DNA from: Cohnella luojiensis
Lineage (GTDB): Bacteria > Bacillota > Bacilli > Paenibacillales > Paenibacillaceae
Length of the DNA stretch: 39,505 nucleotides
Direction of reading: 5' to 3'
Assembly (NCBI RefSeq): GCF_004564235.1
Contig: NZ_SOMN01000043.1
Coordinates: forward strand, 1 to 39,505
Made by a program: the position numbers and the translations under genes. How positions within the stretch are numbered: the first letter of the stretch is position 1; each line of letters begins with the position of its first letter. Below the pieces are notes generated by a model. The model was not told the origin of the DNA, searched no databases, and worked only from the letters and a program-made list of their open reading frames with translations. Of the stretch, positions 22,646 to 30,785 are shown piece after piece.

Positions 22646-23203
22646 CTAGGAGGCGAGAATAATTCCGAGCAATTCTTCAATCAATTCGCGAAGCTCCATC
22701 GAGTTTTTGGCGACGATTTTGAACCCGCGCGATGCACTCGTTAGAAGATGCGCCAATTTCTCCGGGGAAAGGCTGTTTGGGCTGCCGTTGGATTTCGATC
22801 GCGTTTCCAAAATAGAGGTCAGTACGACTTCAAGCTTATTGTAGCCCGCATCGAGTGCTTCTTTGGCGAATACGTACGAGCTGTCGGTCATTTCTTTTAC
22901 TTCCGGCGAGGTTAACGATTGATCGAAATTGTTTATAGACCACACTTCGAACGCATATAAAATTTTGTCTTCCGGCGTTTTCTTAGAAGAAATTCCTTGC
23001 GATATTTCTTCGATGAGAGTGTCGCCATAATGAAGAATCGTTGAGTTAAAAACTTCCTCCTTATTCTTGAAGTACAAATAAAGACCTGCACGCGAGATAC
23101 CGGCGACCTCGGCGATTTCGTTCATAGACACGCGCTTATAGCCATACTTGAAGAACACATCCAACGCAACCGATAGAATATGAAGTTTCTTTTTATCGTC
23201 CAT
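22646..23203 (-). CDS. TetR-family repressor of the divergent SDR
   Basis: A 185-residue regulator. HTH residues 5-50 include AEVAGISRAGLYLYFKNKEEVF. The all-helical ligand domain follows. The ATG at 23203 gives the normal spacing to the HTH. No ribosome site is seen and TATAAT (minus strand, 23213-23218) would place transcription start about three bases before the ATG, so the message may be nearly leaderless. It is divergent from an SDR gene with paired dyads in between, which suggests repression of both. Confidence 0.88.
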   Translation of the reverse strand: MDDKKKLHILSVALDVFFKYGYKRVSMNEIAEVAGISRAGLYLYFKNKEEVFNSTILHYGDTLIEEISQGISSKKTPEDKILYAFEVWSINNFDQSLTSPEVKEMTDSSYVFAKEALDAGYNKLEVVLTSILETRSKSNGSPNSLSPEKLAHLLTSASRGFKIVAKNSMELRELIEELLGIILAS

Positions 23204-23221
23204 GAATTTATTATTATACAC

Positions 23222-23279
23222 TTTACAATCTTTGTCTAGTCGTTTAGTATAGACACATGGACAAATTAACACTTTTGTC
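23222..23279. promoter_or_regulatory. SDR promoter with two dyads for TetR
   Basis: TTTACA (23222-23227), a 17-bp spacer and TAGTAT (23245-23250) form the rightward promoter. TGTCTA-N11-TAGACA (23233-23255) overlaps it and GACAAA-N8-TTTGTC (23260-23279) follows it. Both dyads are perfect in their arms. Confidence 0.55.
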
Positions 23280-23305
23280 TAAATGGCTAATAAGGGAGAC
23301 TTATC

Positions 23306-24274
23306 ATGATATCAACAGAACAAAAACCTTTACAATCGGGATTCGGACCGCAAACGACTGCCCAAGAGGCGCTCGCAGGCCGCGACCTACGAGGAAAAAT
23401 TGCGATAGTAACAGGTGGTCACGGAGGCATTGGACTAGAAACGACGCGAGTTCTTTCCACCGCGGGAGCCAACGTCATTATCGGTGCCCGCGACGTCAAG
23501 AAAGCACAAGACAATCTATCAGCAATCAAAAACGTCGAAGTCATCCACCTCGACCTCGCTGATCCCCAATCCATTGATCAGTTCGCCGCCGATTTCCTGA
23601 AGTCGAACCGGGCGCTAGATATTCTTATCAATAACGCAGGCGTTGCAAACCCTCCTACGATAAAAGACGCTCGCGGATTTGATAACCAATTCGCGACGAA
23701 TCATTTAGGGCATTTTCAACTGACGGTTAGGCTATGGGATGCGTTAATAAAATCTGGAAATTCCCGCGTGATCACTCTTTCTTCCATCAGCCACATGTTG
23801 GGGCCGATCGATTTCGGCGATCTGAATTTTACCAAGAGGCCTTACAACAAGGACATTTCCTACGGAGAATCGAAGACTGCATGCTCACTCTTCGCGGTCG
23901 AACTCGATAAACGGGGCAAAGAGCACGGCATTCGTGCGTTTGCCGTCAATCCCGGCGCTATTATCACCGGTTTGACTCGTCACCTGACCGATGAGGAATT
24001 AGCCGCCTGGGGCGTTCGCCGAGGAGAAAACGGCGAATTCATATCTCCCGAAGGCTTCAAAACCATCGAGCAAGGCGCTGCCACATCCATTTGGTGCGCG
24101 GTAAGTCCGTTGCTGGAGGGGAAAGGCGGAGTATACTGCGAGGACTGCGACATCGCGGTTAAAGTTCCCGCGGATAGCAAGCTTTACACCGGTGTACGAT
24201 CATGGGCTATCGATCAATCAGCGGCCGAAACGCTTTGGAACGCTAGCGAGGATCTCTTGCGCATTACTCATTGA
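23306..24274 (+). CDS. Short-chain dehydrogenase (retinol-dehydrogenase-like)
   Basis: A 322-residue SDR. TGGHGGIG (36-43) binds the cofactor, followed by ARDVKKAQ with Arg62 favouring NADP (inferred). NNAG is at 109-112, the catalytic Ser at 159-160, and the pair Tyr186-Lys190 in YGESK. FATNHLGHFQLT is typical of the retinol dehydrogenase/WWOX-like branch, which acts on varied carbonyls. It is controlled, by context, by the divergent TetR. GGGAGA precedes the ATG. Confidence 0.9.
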   Translation: MISTEQKPLQSGFGPQTTAQEALAGRDLRGKIAIVTGGHGGIGLETTRVLSTAGANVIIGARDVKKAQDNLSAIKNVEVIHLDLADPQSIDQFAADFLKSNRALDILINNAGVANPPTIKDARGFDNQFATNHLGHFQLTVRLWDALIKSGNSRVITLSSISHMLGPIDFGDLNFTKRPYNKDISYGESKTACSLFAVELDKRGKEHGIRAFAVNPGAIITGLTRHLTDEELAAWGVRRGENGEFISPEGFKTIEQGAATSIWCAVSPLLEGKGGVYCEDCDIAVKVPADSKLYTGVRSWAIDQSAAETLWNASEDLLRITH

Positions 24275-24319
24275 TCGATTCCAGGATTCTCAAAGTAAAC
24301 ACATAACCGTCCTAGAAGA

Positions 24320-24365
24320 AGTCCGTTGCATCCACCTCTTTCGGTGAATTGCAGCGGACTATTTT
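24320..24365 (+). terminator. Terminator of the SDR gene
   Basis: AGTCCGTTGCA (24320-24330) pairs with TGCAGCGGACT (24350-24360) with one mismatch, followed by ATTTTTATT. Confidence 0.85.
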
Positions 24366-24454
24366 TATTAGGCTATTTCACTGAGGCTGGGTCTATGGCT
24401 CCCATTTTACGTAATCCCCTTAGTAAGCGCCTCTCGAGTCTTTATCTCGTGGCA

Positions 24455-24481
24455 ATGGGACAATGTTCTTGTCTTCAGACA
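24455..24481 (+). repeat. Dispersed TGTTCTTG repeat, copy A3
   Basis: ATGGGACAATGTTCTTG then TCTTCAGACA. It is followed immediately by the polypyrimidine tract. Confidence 0.5.
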
Positions 24482-24540
24482 CCTCTCTCTCTCATCTCTC
24501 TCTCATCTCTCTCTCATCTCTCTTCTTCTCTCTTCTTCTC
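24482..24540 (+). repeat. Polypyrimidine tract with 11-bp imperfect tandem units
   Basis: Units of CTCTCTCTCAT repeat three times and decay into CTTCTT runs. Apart from a few As the 59 bases are all C or T. It encodes no plausible protein. Confidence 0.9.
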
Positions 24541-24658
24541 ATCTGTCTGTCAGCTATGCTTGCCAACTATTATGCCATATGGCTCTCGCATGAGATATTT
24601 TCAGGGTAGTTGAATAGCGGCCGACCCAACTTTTATTTTTTGTATTGGTATAAAAAAT

Positions 24659-24673
24659 CCGCGCACTGCGCGG
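24659..24673 (-). terminator. Leftward hairpin beside repeat copy B1
   Basis: CCGCGC-ACT-GCGCGG with six As to its left, that is, a T-run on the minus strand. It is probably the terminator of a lost leftward gene or an IS-internal one. Confidence 0.65.
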
Positions 24674-24685
24674 AACTTAATGAAT

Positions 24686-24707
24686 GTATGTTCTTGTCCA
24701 CCAACAA
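24686..24707 (+). repeat. Dispersed TGTTCTTG repeat, copy B1
   Basis: GTATGTTCTTGTCCACC then AACAA. It matches 24986-25007 with one mismatch, and shares its core with the sequence upstream of the IS3-type orfA at the right edge. Confidence 0.5.
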
Positions 24708-24873
24708 TAATGTTGTTACACATTATCGTTTATGTTTTACGGTGCTTAAAAATATCATTTAGTATATTTGCTAATCCCTCTGTCCAGAAATAAGATGTTT
24801 GATTGGGGGGTACATTATATGAAAATGGATAAAAAAATACAGTTACTTTAATAGGGCTGAAGGCAATTCTTCC

Positions 24874-24985
24874 TCAGTTCTCCAGAAATTGCTTGATTGG
24901 CGTTATGAATTTCTCGTATTCCAGAATTGCCGCAAGATGCCCGACATTGGAATCAACTTCAACGTACTGCGCTGCGGGAAACCGA
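24874..24985 (-). pseudogene. C-terminal tail of an alpha/beta hydrolase
   Basis: The leftward frame reads TRFPAAQYVEVDSNVGHLAA then ILEYEKFITPIKQFLEN and stop. The His in VGHL is at the place of the catalytic histidine, and the closing helix I-K-Q-F-L is typical. The nucleophile half is missing. The fragment ends exactly where repeat copy B2 begins, pointing to mobile-element damage. Confidence 0.65.
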
Positions 24986-25007
24986 GTATGTTCTTGTCCA
25001 CCGACAA
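24986..25007 (+). repeat. Dispersed TGTTCTTG repeat, copy B2
   Basis: GTATGTTCTTGTCCACC then GACAA, at the broken edge of the hydrolase remnant and 24 bp from the MATE stop. Confidence 0.5.
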
Positions 25008-25031
25008 CGAAGTATTGAATTTCACAAACAG

Positions 25032-26432
25032 CTATTTTTGAGATGACTCTTTCGGGCTAGTTAACCTATTTTCAAGTTCGACATGGCTCCCCCTCCCCTT
25101 CCCCATCTTCTTCTGAAACCTCCAGAGCAAGAAAAGGGCTCTAACCATAAGGTCTATGGCAATAGATAACCAGACGCCGGCAATCCCCATATCCCAATAA
25201 ATACACAACACATATACACCAACGACCCTAATGAACCACATTCCGATTGCCGTACTATACATGGGGCTTTTGGTGTCCCCTGCTCCTTGCAACGCACCCG
25301 CCAAGACCAATCCGATAGCCAAGAAAGGTTGTGCAAAAGCATCAATCCGAAGTGCAGTTGTCACCATGTCAATCACATCATCTTGGCCAGTAAATAAAGT
25401 AGCCGCAATTGGAGAAAAGAAAAAGAGGAGAACACCGACAAAGGACATGAAAATGACTGCAAGTCCTGCGGTAAGCATACCGTATTGATAAGCATCCTCC
25501 CTCCGGTTTGCTCCCAAAAGCTGACCAACCAATGTCGTTGCGGCAATAGCTAAACCATATCCTGGCATGTAAGAGAAGATCTCGATATTACCCGCAATGA
25601 CATGCGAAGCATATACATCAGTACCTATTTTTACGATCAGACCGAAATAAAGGACTTGTCCAAATCTCATGATTAACCGTTCCGCAGCCGCCGGTAAAGA
25701 TAGCTTCAATATCGGTAACGAAAAATCGATTGAAGATCCCTTGCGAACGGAGAATGATAATTTCGATTTCCGGATATATAAGAACAAAACTACCGTACCA
25801 AACAACCTGGCTACTGTCGTTGCCCATGCCGCACCAGCGATTCCCCATCCTGACCAACCAAATAACCCAAATATAAATACGTAGTCCAACCCGATATGAA
25901 GGATGTTCATCCACAAGCCGACTTTCATCGGTGTTTTCGTATTTCCAGCTGCCCTTAATATGCTTCCAAAAACCGTCATCAACGAGATGAATAGGGAAGG
26001 AATTGCGACGATCCTGAAATAGACAACACCATCGGCCAATACACTTGGTTCGGCACCCATCAACATTAACAATGGTTCGGCAAAGAAGAGCGTTACTATT
26101 CCGAAAATAAGTCCCAATAACACAGAGATTATAGTTGATTGTCGGGCAATCGCCTTTGCTTTTTCAATGTCACCCGCCCCAACACTACGGGCAATCATTG
26201 ATGAAGTTCCGACCCCCATTGCCATAAAAACCGCAATATATACTGCTAGGATCGCATTTACTACACCAACAGCTGCTACCTCGTTTAGCCCCAGCTTGGA
26301 GACAAATAAAGTATCAACGAACCCCACTATCGTTTGCAGGAAATTTTCAATCATAGCGGGAACGGCGAGCGCTAATATAATCTTTATTTTCTGTTTTCTT
26401 GTCGTATCAGGGACTTGGCTCATACCTGCCAT
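25032..26432 (-). CDS. MATE-family efflux transporter
   Basis: A 466-residue protein with 12 helices in two similar halves. ALAVPAMIENFLQTIVGFVD in TM1 and the paired AAGNTKTPM and GAGDTKSPM blocks between helices in each half are MATE (DinF/NorM) hallmarks. Such pumps use Na+ or H+ gradients to expel cationic drugs or metabolites. GGAGGG precedes the ATG. It lies 68 bp downstream of the MocR gene on the same strand and may be its second target. Confidence 0.93.
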   Translation of the reverse strand: MAGMSQVPDTTRKQKIKIILALAVPAMIENFLQTIVGFVDTLFVSKLGLNEVAAVGVVNAILAVYIAVFMAMGVGTSSMIARSVGAGDIEKAKAIARQSTIISVLLGLIFGIVTLFFAEPLLMLMGAEPSVLADGVVYFRIVAIPSLFISLMTVFGSILRAAGNTKTPMKVGLWMNILHIGLDYVFIFGLFGWSGWGIAGAAWATTVARLFGTVVLFLYIRKSKLSFSVRKGSSIDFSLPILKLSLPAAAERLIMRFGQVLYFGLIVKIGTDVYASHVIAGNIEIFSYMPGYGLAIAATTLVGQLLGANRREDAYQYGMLTAGLAVIFMSFVGVLLFFFSPIAATLFTGQDDVIDMVTTALRIDAFAQPFLAIGLVLAGALQGAGDTKSPMYSTAIGMWFIRVVGVYVLCIYWDMGIAGVWLSIAIDLMVRALFLLWRFQKKMGKGRGSHVELENRLTSPKESSQK

Positions 26433-26500
26433 GATTAACCCTCCATTACCTGATGTAATGATCTAATGCTCTATTCAAATCGGCCACACCTGTTCCTGAC

Positions 26501-27877
26501 TTAAAACCAAGAAAACGGCTTAGGAGAACCTCTTGTAAATTTCGCGTGTTCTAATTCTTCGACAATGATACGAATCCCCTCTTCAATATCATGGTCATCT
26601 GTCCGGATGATACTCAAACGCAGCAAGTTCAATTTAGGAAAAGAAGAAAGGAACTGCCGGTCAGCCGGTAGGACATCAACCCCACGATTGTACAATCGCT
26701 TAACCAATTCCTCAGTATTAATGTCATCGTTCAGGCGTATTGCTGCAAATACCCCTCCGCTAACATCGTTGGAGTACAAGGCCTCTTCGGGTAATAATCT
26801 CCTCGAAACATCTCTTAATACTTTTATTCTGTGGCTATACAAAGACTGCATTTGCTTTGCATGATGATCATACATTCCGGACTTTAAATAAATCTCCAGC
26901 ACCCCTTGGGAAAGTACGGAAGTACTCAGATCCGCCGTATGTTTGTGCAGTTGAAGTAGGGGGATTAATGAATTTGGAACTGTTGCCGCAGCAATTCTTA
27001 ATCCGGGCAACATCACTTTAGAAAAGCTTCGCAGATAAATAACGTGACTCGAGCCGTTATTGGCACGAATCGGGTCTGCTTTGGAGTTTGTTTCCAAGTC
27101 AGCAAGATAATCATCCTCTACTATATAAACGTCGTAGTTCTGAGCGAGCTCCGCTAAGCGCTGCTTTTCTTCTGGTGTAAAAGACGTACCTAATGGATTA
27201 TGGAAGCGTGGAATCGTATAAAAAAACTTTATTAAATTGCTTTGAAAATGACGTTCCAACGTTGCCCAATCAAGTCCATTCGGAGTTCTTTCGATGCCAA
27301 TCACAGACTGATTTTGCGCTTTTAGAGCCGCCAACATCCCCCAGTAGGTCGGTTGTTCCACCAATATATTGGTCTTCCCGTTTGGGAAAGGCATCCCGGC
27401 TAGAAGATGAAGAGCTTGCTGAGCGCCTGAGAATATAAATATTTGCTGCTCCGAGGTAAAGACTTGTTGTTGATGAAATAGCTTCACAATTTCTTGACGA
27501 AGAGAGAATAAGCCTTGAGGATCAGGATAATTAAAAATGGATGCCTCAAAGAGATCCATTGCTTTGTTCATACATTGCCGAAATTCCATTTGCGGTATAG
27601 ATGAGGGGCTTGGAGCTGCTGAAGCAAAATCAATTCGTTTGGGTTGTAACAAAGGAAGAAGCTCTTCCTGGGCCACAACAAAGTAACCACTCTTCGGACG
27701 TGAATAAATCAGGTAATCCTTTTCGAGTTCCTGATACACACTAATTATTGTATTAAGGCTACACTCAAACCTTTGACTCTGATCGCGGATGGACGGCAAT
27801 CTCTGGCCAGGATTAATAAGACCTTTAACGATGTCTGAGCGAATGTTTTGTTTAATGGATTCTTTTTTATTTTTCAC
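26501..27877 (-). CDS. MocR/PdxR-type regulator (GntR HTH fused to aminotransferase domain)
   Basis: A 458-residue protein. The GntR winged helix spans residues 1-70 (PGQRLPSIRDQSQRFECSLN). An aminotransferase-fold domain of type I follows, with the PLP lysine Lys287 in RSFSKVMLPGLRI, Asp255 and Tyr257 in VEDDYLAD, and Asn227 in PRFHNPLG. MocR proteins bind PLP and use it for sensing rather than catalysis. The gene is divergent from an EamA permease, and a long inverted repeat in the gap is the probable operator. This pairing is common in Bacillales. Confidence 0.93.
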   Translation of the reverse strand: MKNKKESIKQNIRSDIVKGLINPGQRLPSIRDQSQRFECSLNTIISVYQELEKDYLIYSRPKSGYFVVAQEELLPLLQPKRIDFASAAPSPSSIPQMEFRQCMNKAMDLFEASIFNYPDPQGLFSLRQEIVKLFHQQQVFTSEQQIFIFSGAQQALHLLAGMPFPNGKTNILVEQPTYWGMLAALKAQNQSVIGIERTPNGLDWATLERHFQSNLIKFFYTIPRFHNPLGTSFTPEEKQRLAELAQNYDVYIVEDDYLADLETNSKADPIRANNGSSHVIYLRSFSKVMLPGLRIAAATVPNSLIPLLQLHKHTADLSTSVLSQGVLEIYLKSGMYDHHAKQMQSLYSHRIKVLRDVSRRLLPEEALYSNDVSGGVFAAIRLNDDINTEELVKRLYNRGVDVLPADRQFLSSFPKLNLLRLSIIRTDDHDIEEGIRIIVEELEHAKFTRGSPKPFSWF

Positions 27878-27938
27878 ATCTGTACTCCTTCCCTAATGAT
27901 CTGTACCCTTACAGATAAACATTAATTAGATATACACC

Positions 27939-27980
27939 TATTTTTGTACCAATTATAATGCAGAATATCGTACAAAAATA
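27939..27980. promoter_or_regulatory. MocR operator flanking the EamA promoter
   Basis: TATTTTTGTAC (27939-27949) and its perfect inverse GTACAAAAATA (27970-27980) are 31 bp apart centre to centre. The space between them holds TATAAT (27954-27959), the likely -10 of the permease gene. Confidence 0.65.
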
Positions 27981-27997
27981 GAGTTGGAGTGAACAGA

Positions 27998-28864
27998 ATG
28001 AACAAATCGACAAATGGTTGGATCAACGGATTCTTAGGTATGCTAATTTTTAGCGGTTCTCTGCCGGCAACACGATTGGCTATCATGGATTTCGATCCTT
28101 TGTTCCTCACTGTATGTCGAGCTGCAATTGCCGGAGTGCTAGCGGGCATACTTCTTCTCGTTTTTAGGCAACAACGCCCTATCCGAAACGAAGTCCTCCC
28201 GCTAATATTAGTTGCACTTTGTGTCGTAGTTGGATACCCGCTGCTGACAGGCCTAGCACTTAAGTATGTAACAACCGCGCATGCGATTATTTACGTTGGA
28301 CTTCTTCCGCTGTCTACTGCGATTTTTGGTGTATTGCGAGGCGGTGAACATCCCCGTCCAATATTTTGGGTATTATCGGCCTTAGGAAGTTGTCTTGTAG
28401 CAGGATTCGCATTAACGAACGAGGCAACATCTTCACCAATCGGCGATGGTCTCATGTTGGCATCCATTATTGTTTGTGGATACGGATATGCAGAAGGAGC
28501 GCGTCTCTCACGAAGATTAGGGGGTTGGCAAGTCATCAGTTGGGCACTTGTCATTTCGCTGCCCTTTATGTTGTTTCTCTCCTTATTTAACATGCCTCAT
28601 TCTTGGTCTGATATCGATGTTTCGTCATACTTGAGCCTAGCTTATGTTTCTCTGTTCAGTATGCTAATCGGTTTTGTGTTTTGGTATCGTGGTCTTGCTC
28701 AAGGGGGGATTGCAGCAGTCGGGCAGTTGCAACTATTTCAGCCTTTCTTCGGCTTGATACTTTCGGCTCTCGTTCTACATGAGTCAATTGGTTGGCCAAT
28801 TTTTATTGTGAACAGTGGAGTCGTATTGTGCGTGGCGTTTGCAAAACGTTATGCTTCAAAATAG
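27998..28864 (+). CDS. EamA/DMT-family permease
   Basis: A 288-residue drug/metabolite transporter with ten helices in two EamA repeats. WINGFLGMLIFSGSLPATRL is in the first helix, the half-end GLALKYVTTAHAIIYVGLLP is characteristic, and the second half has GFVFWYRGLAQGGIAAVGQ. GGAGTGA before the ATG at 27998 supports the start; an upstream GTG at 27989 overlaps that site. It is divergent from, and probably controlled by, the MocR regulator. It may export an amine or amino acid related to PLP sensing (inferred). Confidence 0.9.
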   Translation: MNKSTNGWINGFLGMLIFSGSLPATRLAIMDFDPLFLTVCRAAIAGVLAGILLLVFRQQRPIRNEVLPLILVALCVVVGYPLLTGLALKYVTTAHAIIYVGLLPLSTAIFGVLRGGEHPRPIFWVLSALGSCLVAGFALTNEATSSPIGDGLMLASIIVCGYGYAEGARLSRRLGGWQVISWALVISLPFMLFLSLFNMPHSWSDIDVSSYLSLAYVSLFSMLIGFVFWYRGLAQGGIAAVGQLQLFQPFFGLILSALVLHESIGWPIFIVNSGVVLCVAFAKRYASK

Positions 28865-28984
28865 TTCTTACGTGGGGGATTCTCGATTAGAGTTACCCGT
28901 ACGGAACTGAGAAGTCGGGCGCCGCCGATCTCGGAACTTTACGGATCGCCCTGCGCCCTGCCGAGCCTTTTTACCGTCATGAGT

Positions 28985-29347
28985 TTAAGTTTCACTTAAT
29001 GTCTGTTCATATCTTAGGATTTTATCATTCATGCGCTCTAACACAACATTCATCTCTTCCATTCTGGTTAGGAGTTGCTTACGTTGCTCGGTTAGGAGAT
29101 CTTTTCTCTCTTCAATGGTATCGTCACCTTGTTGATACAACTTAACATACTCAATCAAGGTTTCGATAGGGAGACCTATACCTCGCATACATTTGACAAA
29201 TTCGACCCATCTACAGTCTTCTTCTGAATAACTCCTGATTCCGCTTTTCTTTCGATTCACTCTAGGAATTAGTCCGATACGTTCATAATAGCGGAGGGTA
29301 TCCTGTGAAAGATCAAACTTTTCACTTACTTGTGCTATTGTCATCAT
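28985..29347 (-). CDS. MerR-family regulator
   Basis: A 120-residue MerR/AdhR-like protein. The HTH is MTIAQVSEKFDLSQDTLRYYERIGLIPRV, the wing is KKSGIRSYSEEDCRWVEFV, and RGIGLPIETLIEYVKLYQQG plus a coiled coil follows. AAGGGGG precedes the double ATG at 29347, giving the normal family length. It is the second gene behind the aldo/keto reductase (68 bp), an order seen for aldehyde-responsive MerR proteins that activate the shared upstream promoter. Confidence 0.9.
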   Translation of the reverse strand: MMTIAQVSEKFDLSQDTLRYYERIGLIPRVNRKKSGIRSYSEEDCRWVEFVKCMRGIGLPIETLIEYVKLYQQGDDTIEERKDLLTEQRKQLLTRMEEMNVVLERMNDKILRYEQTLSET

Positions 29348-29414
29348 TACTGTTCCCCCTTTCCCTTCTTTTTTAATTTTCTTTGGAGTGACAACGGATC
29401 CGAATGTTAATCCG

Positions 29415-30395
29415 TTACTGTGGGCCAACTACCGGATGAGGAACATACGGCGCCTCCAACAAAGCAACTTCTTCTGCGGTTAATTTAGTGGAAAGAGAAG
29501 CTACCGCATTTTCGAGATGAGATATTTTTGTTGCACCGACTATAGGCGCTGTTACAGGTTCTTTTTGTAGTAACCAGGCAAGCGCGATTTCAACCCGGGA
29601 AACTGAACGTTTTTCCGCAATAACAGCGACCTGATTCACAATCAATTGATCGGCATCAGAAGTAGCACCATATTTTTGTTTTGCAATTTGATCGGTTTCG
29701 GAGCGATGCGTTGTTTCGTGTGAATCTCTAGTCAATCTTCCACCAGCAAGCGGACTATATGGTATGACACCAATTTTCTCAGCTTTGCATAGCGGAAGCA
29801 TCTCTCTCTCTTCTTCACGATAGATAAGGTTTAAATGATTTTGCATCGAAATAAACCGGGTCCATCCATTGTTCTCGGCTACATGTAAGGCCTTCAAAAA
29901 CTGCCACGCATACATAGCCGAAGCACCGATATACCGTGCCTTCCCAGCCTTTACCACATCATGCAGGGCTTCCACCGTTTCTTCGATCGGCGTATGGTAA
30001 TCCCAGCGGTGAATCTGGTACAGATCGACATAATCGGTTCCCAGACGTTTCAAGCTTTTATCAATTTCACTCATGATAGCCTTTCGAGATAGTCCGGCAC
30101 CGTTAGGACCTTCATGCATACGGCCGTGCACTTTTGTTGCAATGACGATTTCGTCCCGATGGGCAAAATCCTTCAGCGCCCGTCCCACAATTTCCTCACT
30201 TGTTCCGTCTGAATAAACATTCGCAGTATCAAAAAAGTTGATTCCAAGCTCTAGAGCTCTTTTGATAATTGGACGACTATTCTTTTCAGCCAGCACCCAT
30301 TGATGAATCCACCGGCCAGCTTCGCCAAACCCCATACAGCCTAGGCAAAGCCTCGATACATCCAAGCCGGTATTTCCAAGCTTCACATATTCCAT
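29415..30395 (-). CDS. Aldo/keto reductase
   Basis: A 326-residue (beta/alpha)8 NADPH-dependent oxidoreductase with the full catalytic tetrad Asp56, Tyr61, Lys88 and His129 (NFFDTANVYSDG, ATKV, YQIHRWD). The C-terminal cofactor segment includes IVGATKISHLENAV. It reduces aldehydes and ketones; related enzymes clear reactive carbonyls. A MerR-type promoter with 19-bp spacer lies upstream and the MerR gene follows, forming a self-contained detoxification unit. Confidence 0.94.
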   Translation of the reverse strand: MEYVKLGNTGLDVSRLCLGCMGFGEAGRWIHQWVLAEKNSRPIIKRALELGINFFDTANVYSDGTSEEIVGRALKDFAHRDEIVIATKVHGRMHEGPNGAGLSRKAIMSEIDKSLKRLGTDYVDLYQIHRWDYHTPIEETVEALHDVVKAGKARYIGASAMYAWQFLKALHVAENNGWTRFISMQNHLNLIYREEEREMLPLCKAEKIGVIPYSPLAGGRLTRDSHETTHRSETDQIAKQKYGATSDADQLIVNQVAVIAEKRSVSRVEIALAWLLQKEPVTAPIVGATKISHLENAVASLSTKLTAEEVALLEAPYVPHPVVGPQ

Positions 30396-30447
30396 TTGAT
30401 AATTTCCTCACTTTCAAATAAATATTGTTAACTCACCCTTCATCCTA

Positions 30448-30478
30448 AGCTTAACCTCTGGAGTTAACTCTAAGTCAA
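30448..30478 (-). promoter_or_regulatory. MerR-type promoter of the aldo/keto reductase operon
   Basis: On the minus strand TTGACT (-35), 19 bp containing TAGAGTTAACTCCAGAGGT, and TAAGCT (-10). GAGTTAACTC is a perfect 10-bp dyad. The CTTGACT-AGAGTTAACTC pattern matches AdhR-type regulons. Confidence 0.8.
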
Positions 30479-30731
30479 GCTGAAATCGGAATTAAGGGAT
30501 ATGACAACTTTTGCATTACCACATTGCTCGTATCTACGTTATACGATCCAGGCAAGCGAATGGCGTCCTCACCTACAAATTGAAAACTTCAGCGATTCAC
30601 CTTGAACAATTACACAATTACTGAAGATCAAAGATCTTCCTGGAAGTCCTTCGACGTATGGGCGCCATTGAGCCTATCGCCTACTTGCCATACATTAGAG
30701 GTCACGGCCGATTGTTTTGTGTCTTTGGCAC
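30479..30731. other. Gene-free stretch
   Basis: No frame, RNA or operator is recognised between the reductase promoter and the azoreductase terminator. Confidence 0.4.
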
Positions 30732-30761
30732 AAAAAAGACAACCTTGAAGACTGGTTGCCT
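30732..30761 (-). terminator. Terminator of the azoreductase gene
   Basis: On the minus strand AGGCAACC pairs with GGTTGTCT (one G-T pair), followed by TTTTTTG. Confidence 0.8.
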
Positions 30762-30785
30762 TAGTAATTAAGGAGATTCTAATAA

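Larger units (their letters stand above)
24541..24873. other. Non-coding debris with repeat copy B1
   Basis: No gene is recognised. The stretch contains a leftward hairpin at 24659-24673 and a repeat copy at 24686-24707; the rest is AT-rich and featureless. Confidence 0.5.

Noticed and set aside
22553..22744. A rightward 63-codon frame beginning with the malic-enzyme-like scrap
   Set aside because: Only the first 17 codons resemble a protein family; the rest is the antisense of the TetR gene.
24482..24540. CRISPR-like array
   Set aside because: The units are 11 bp, contiguous and without spacers; it is a simple tandem pyrimidine repeat.
24326..24613. A rightward open frame of 95 codons
   Set aside because: Most of it crosses the SDR terminator, a repeat copy and the polypyrimidine tract; the residues are low-complexity Ser/Leu and there is no ribosome site.
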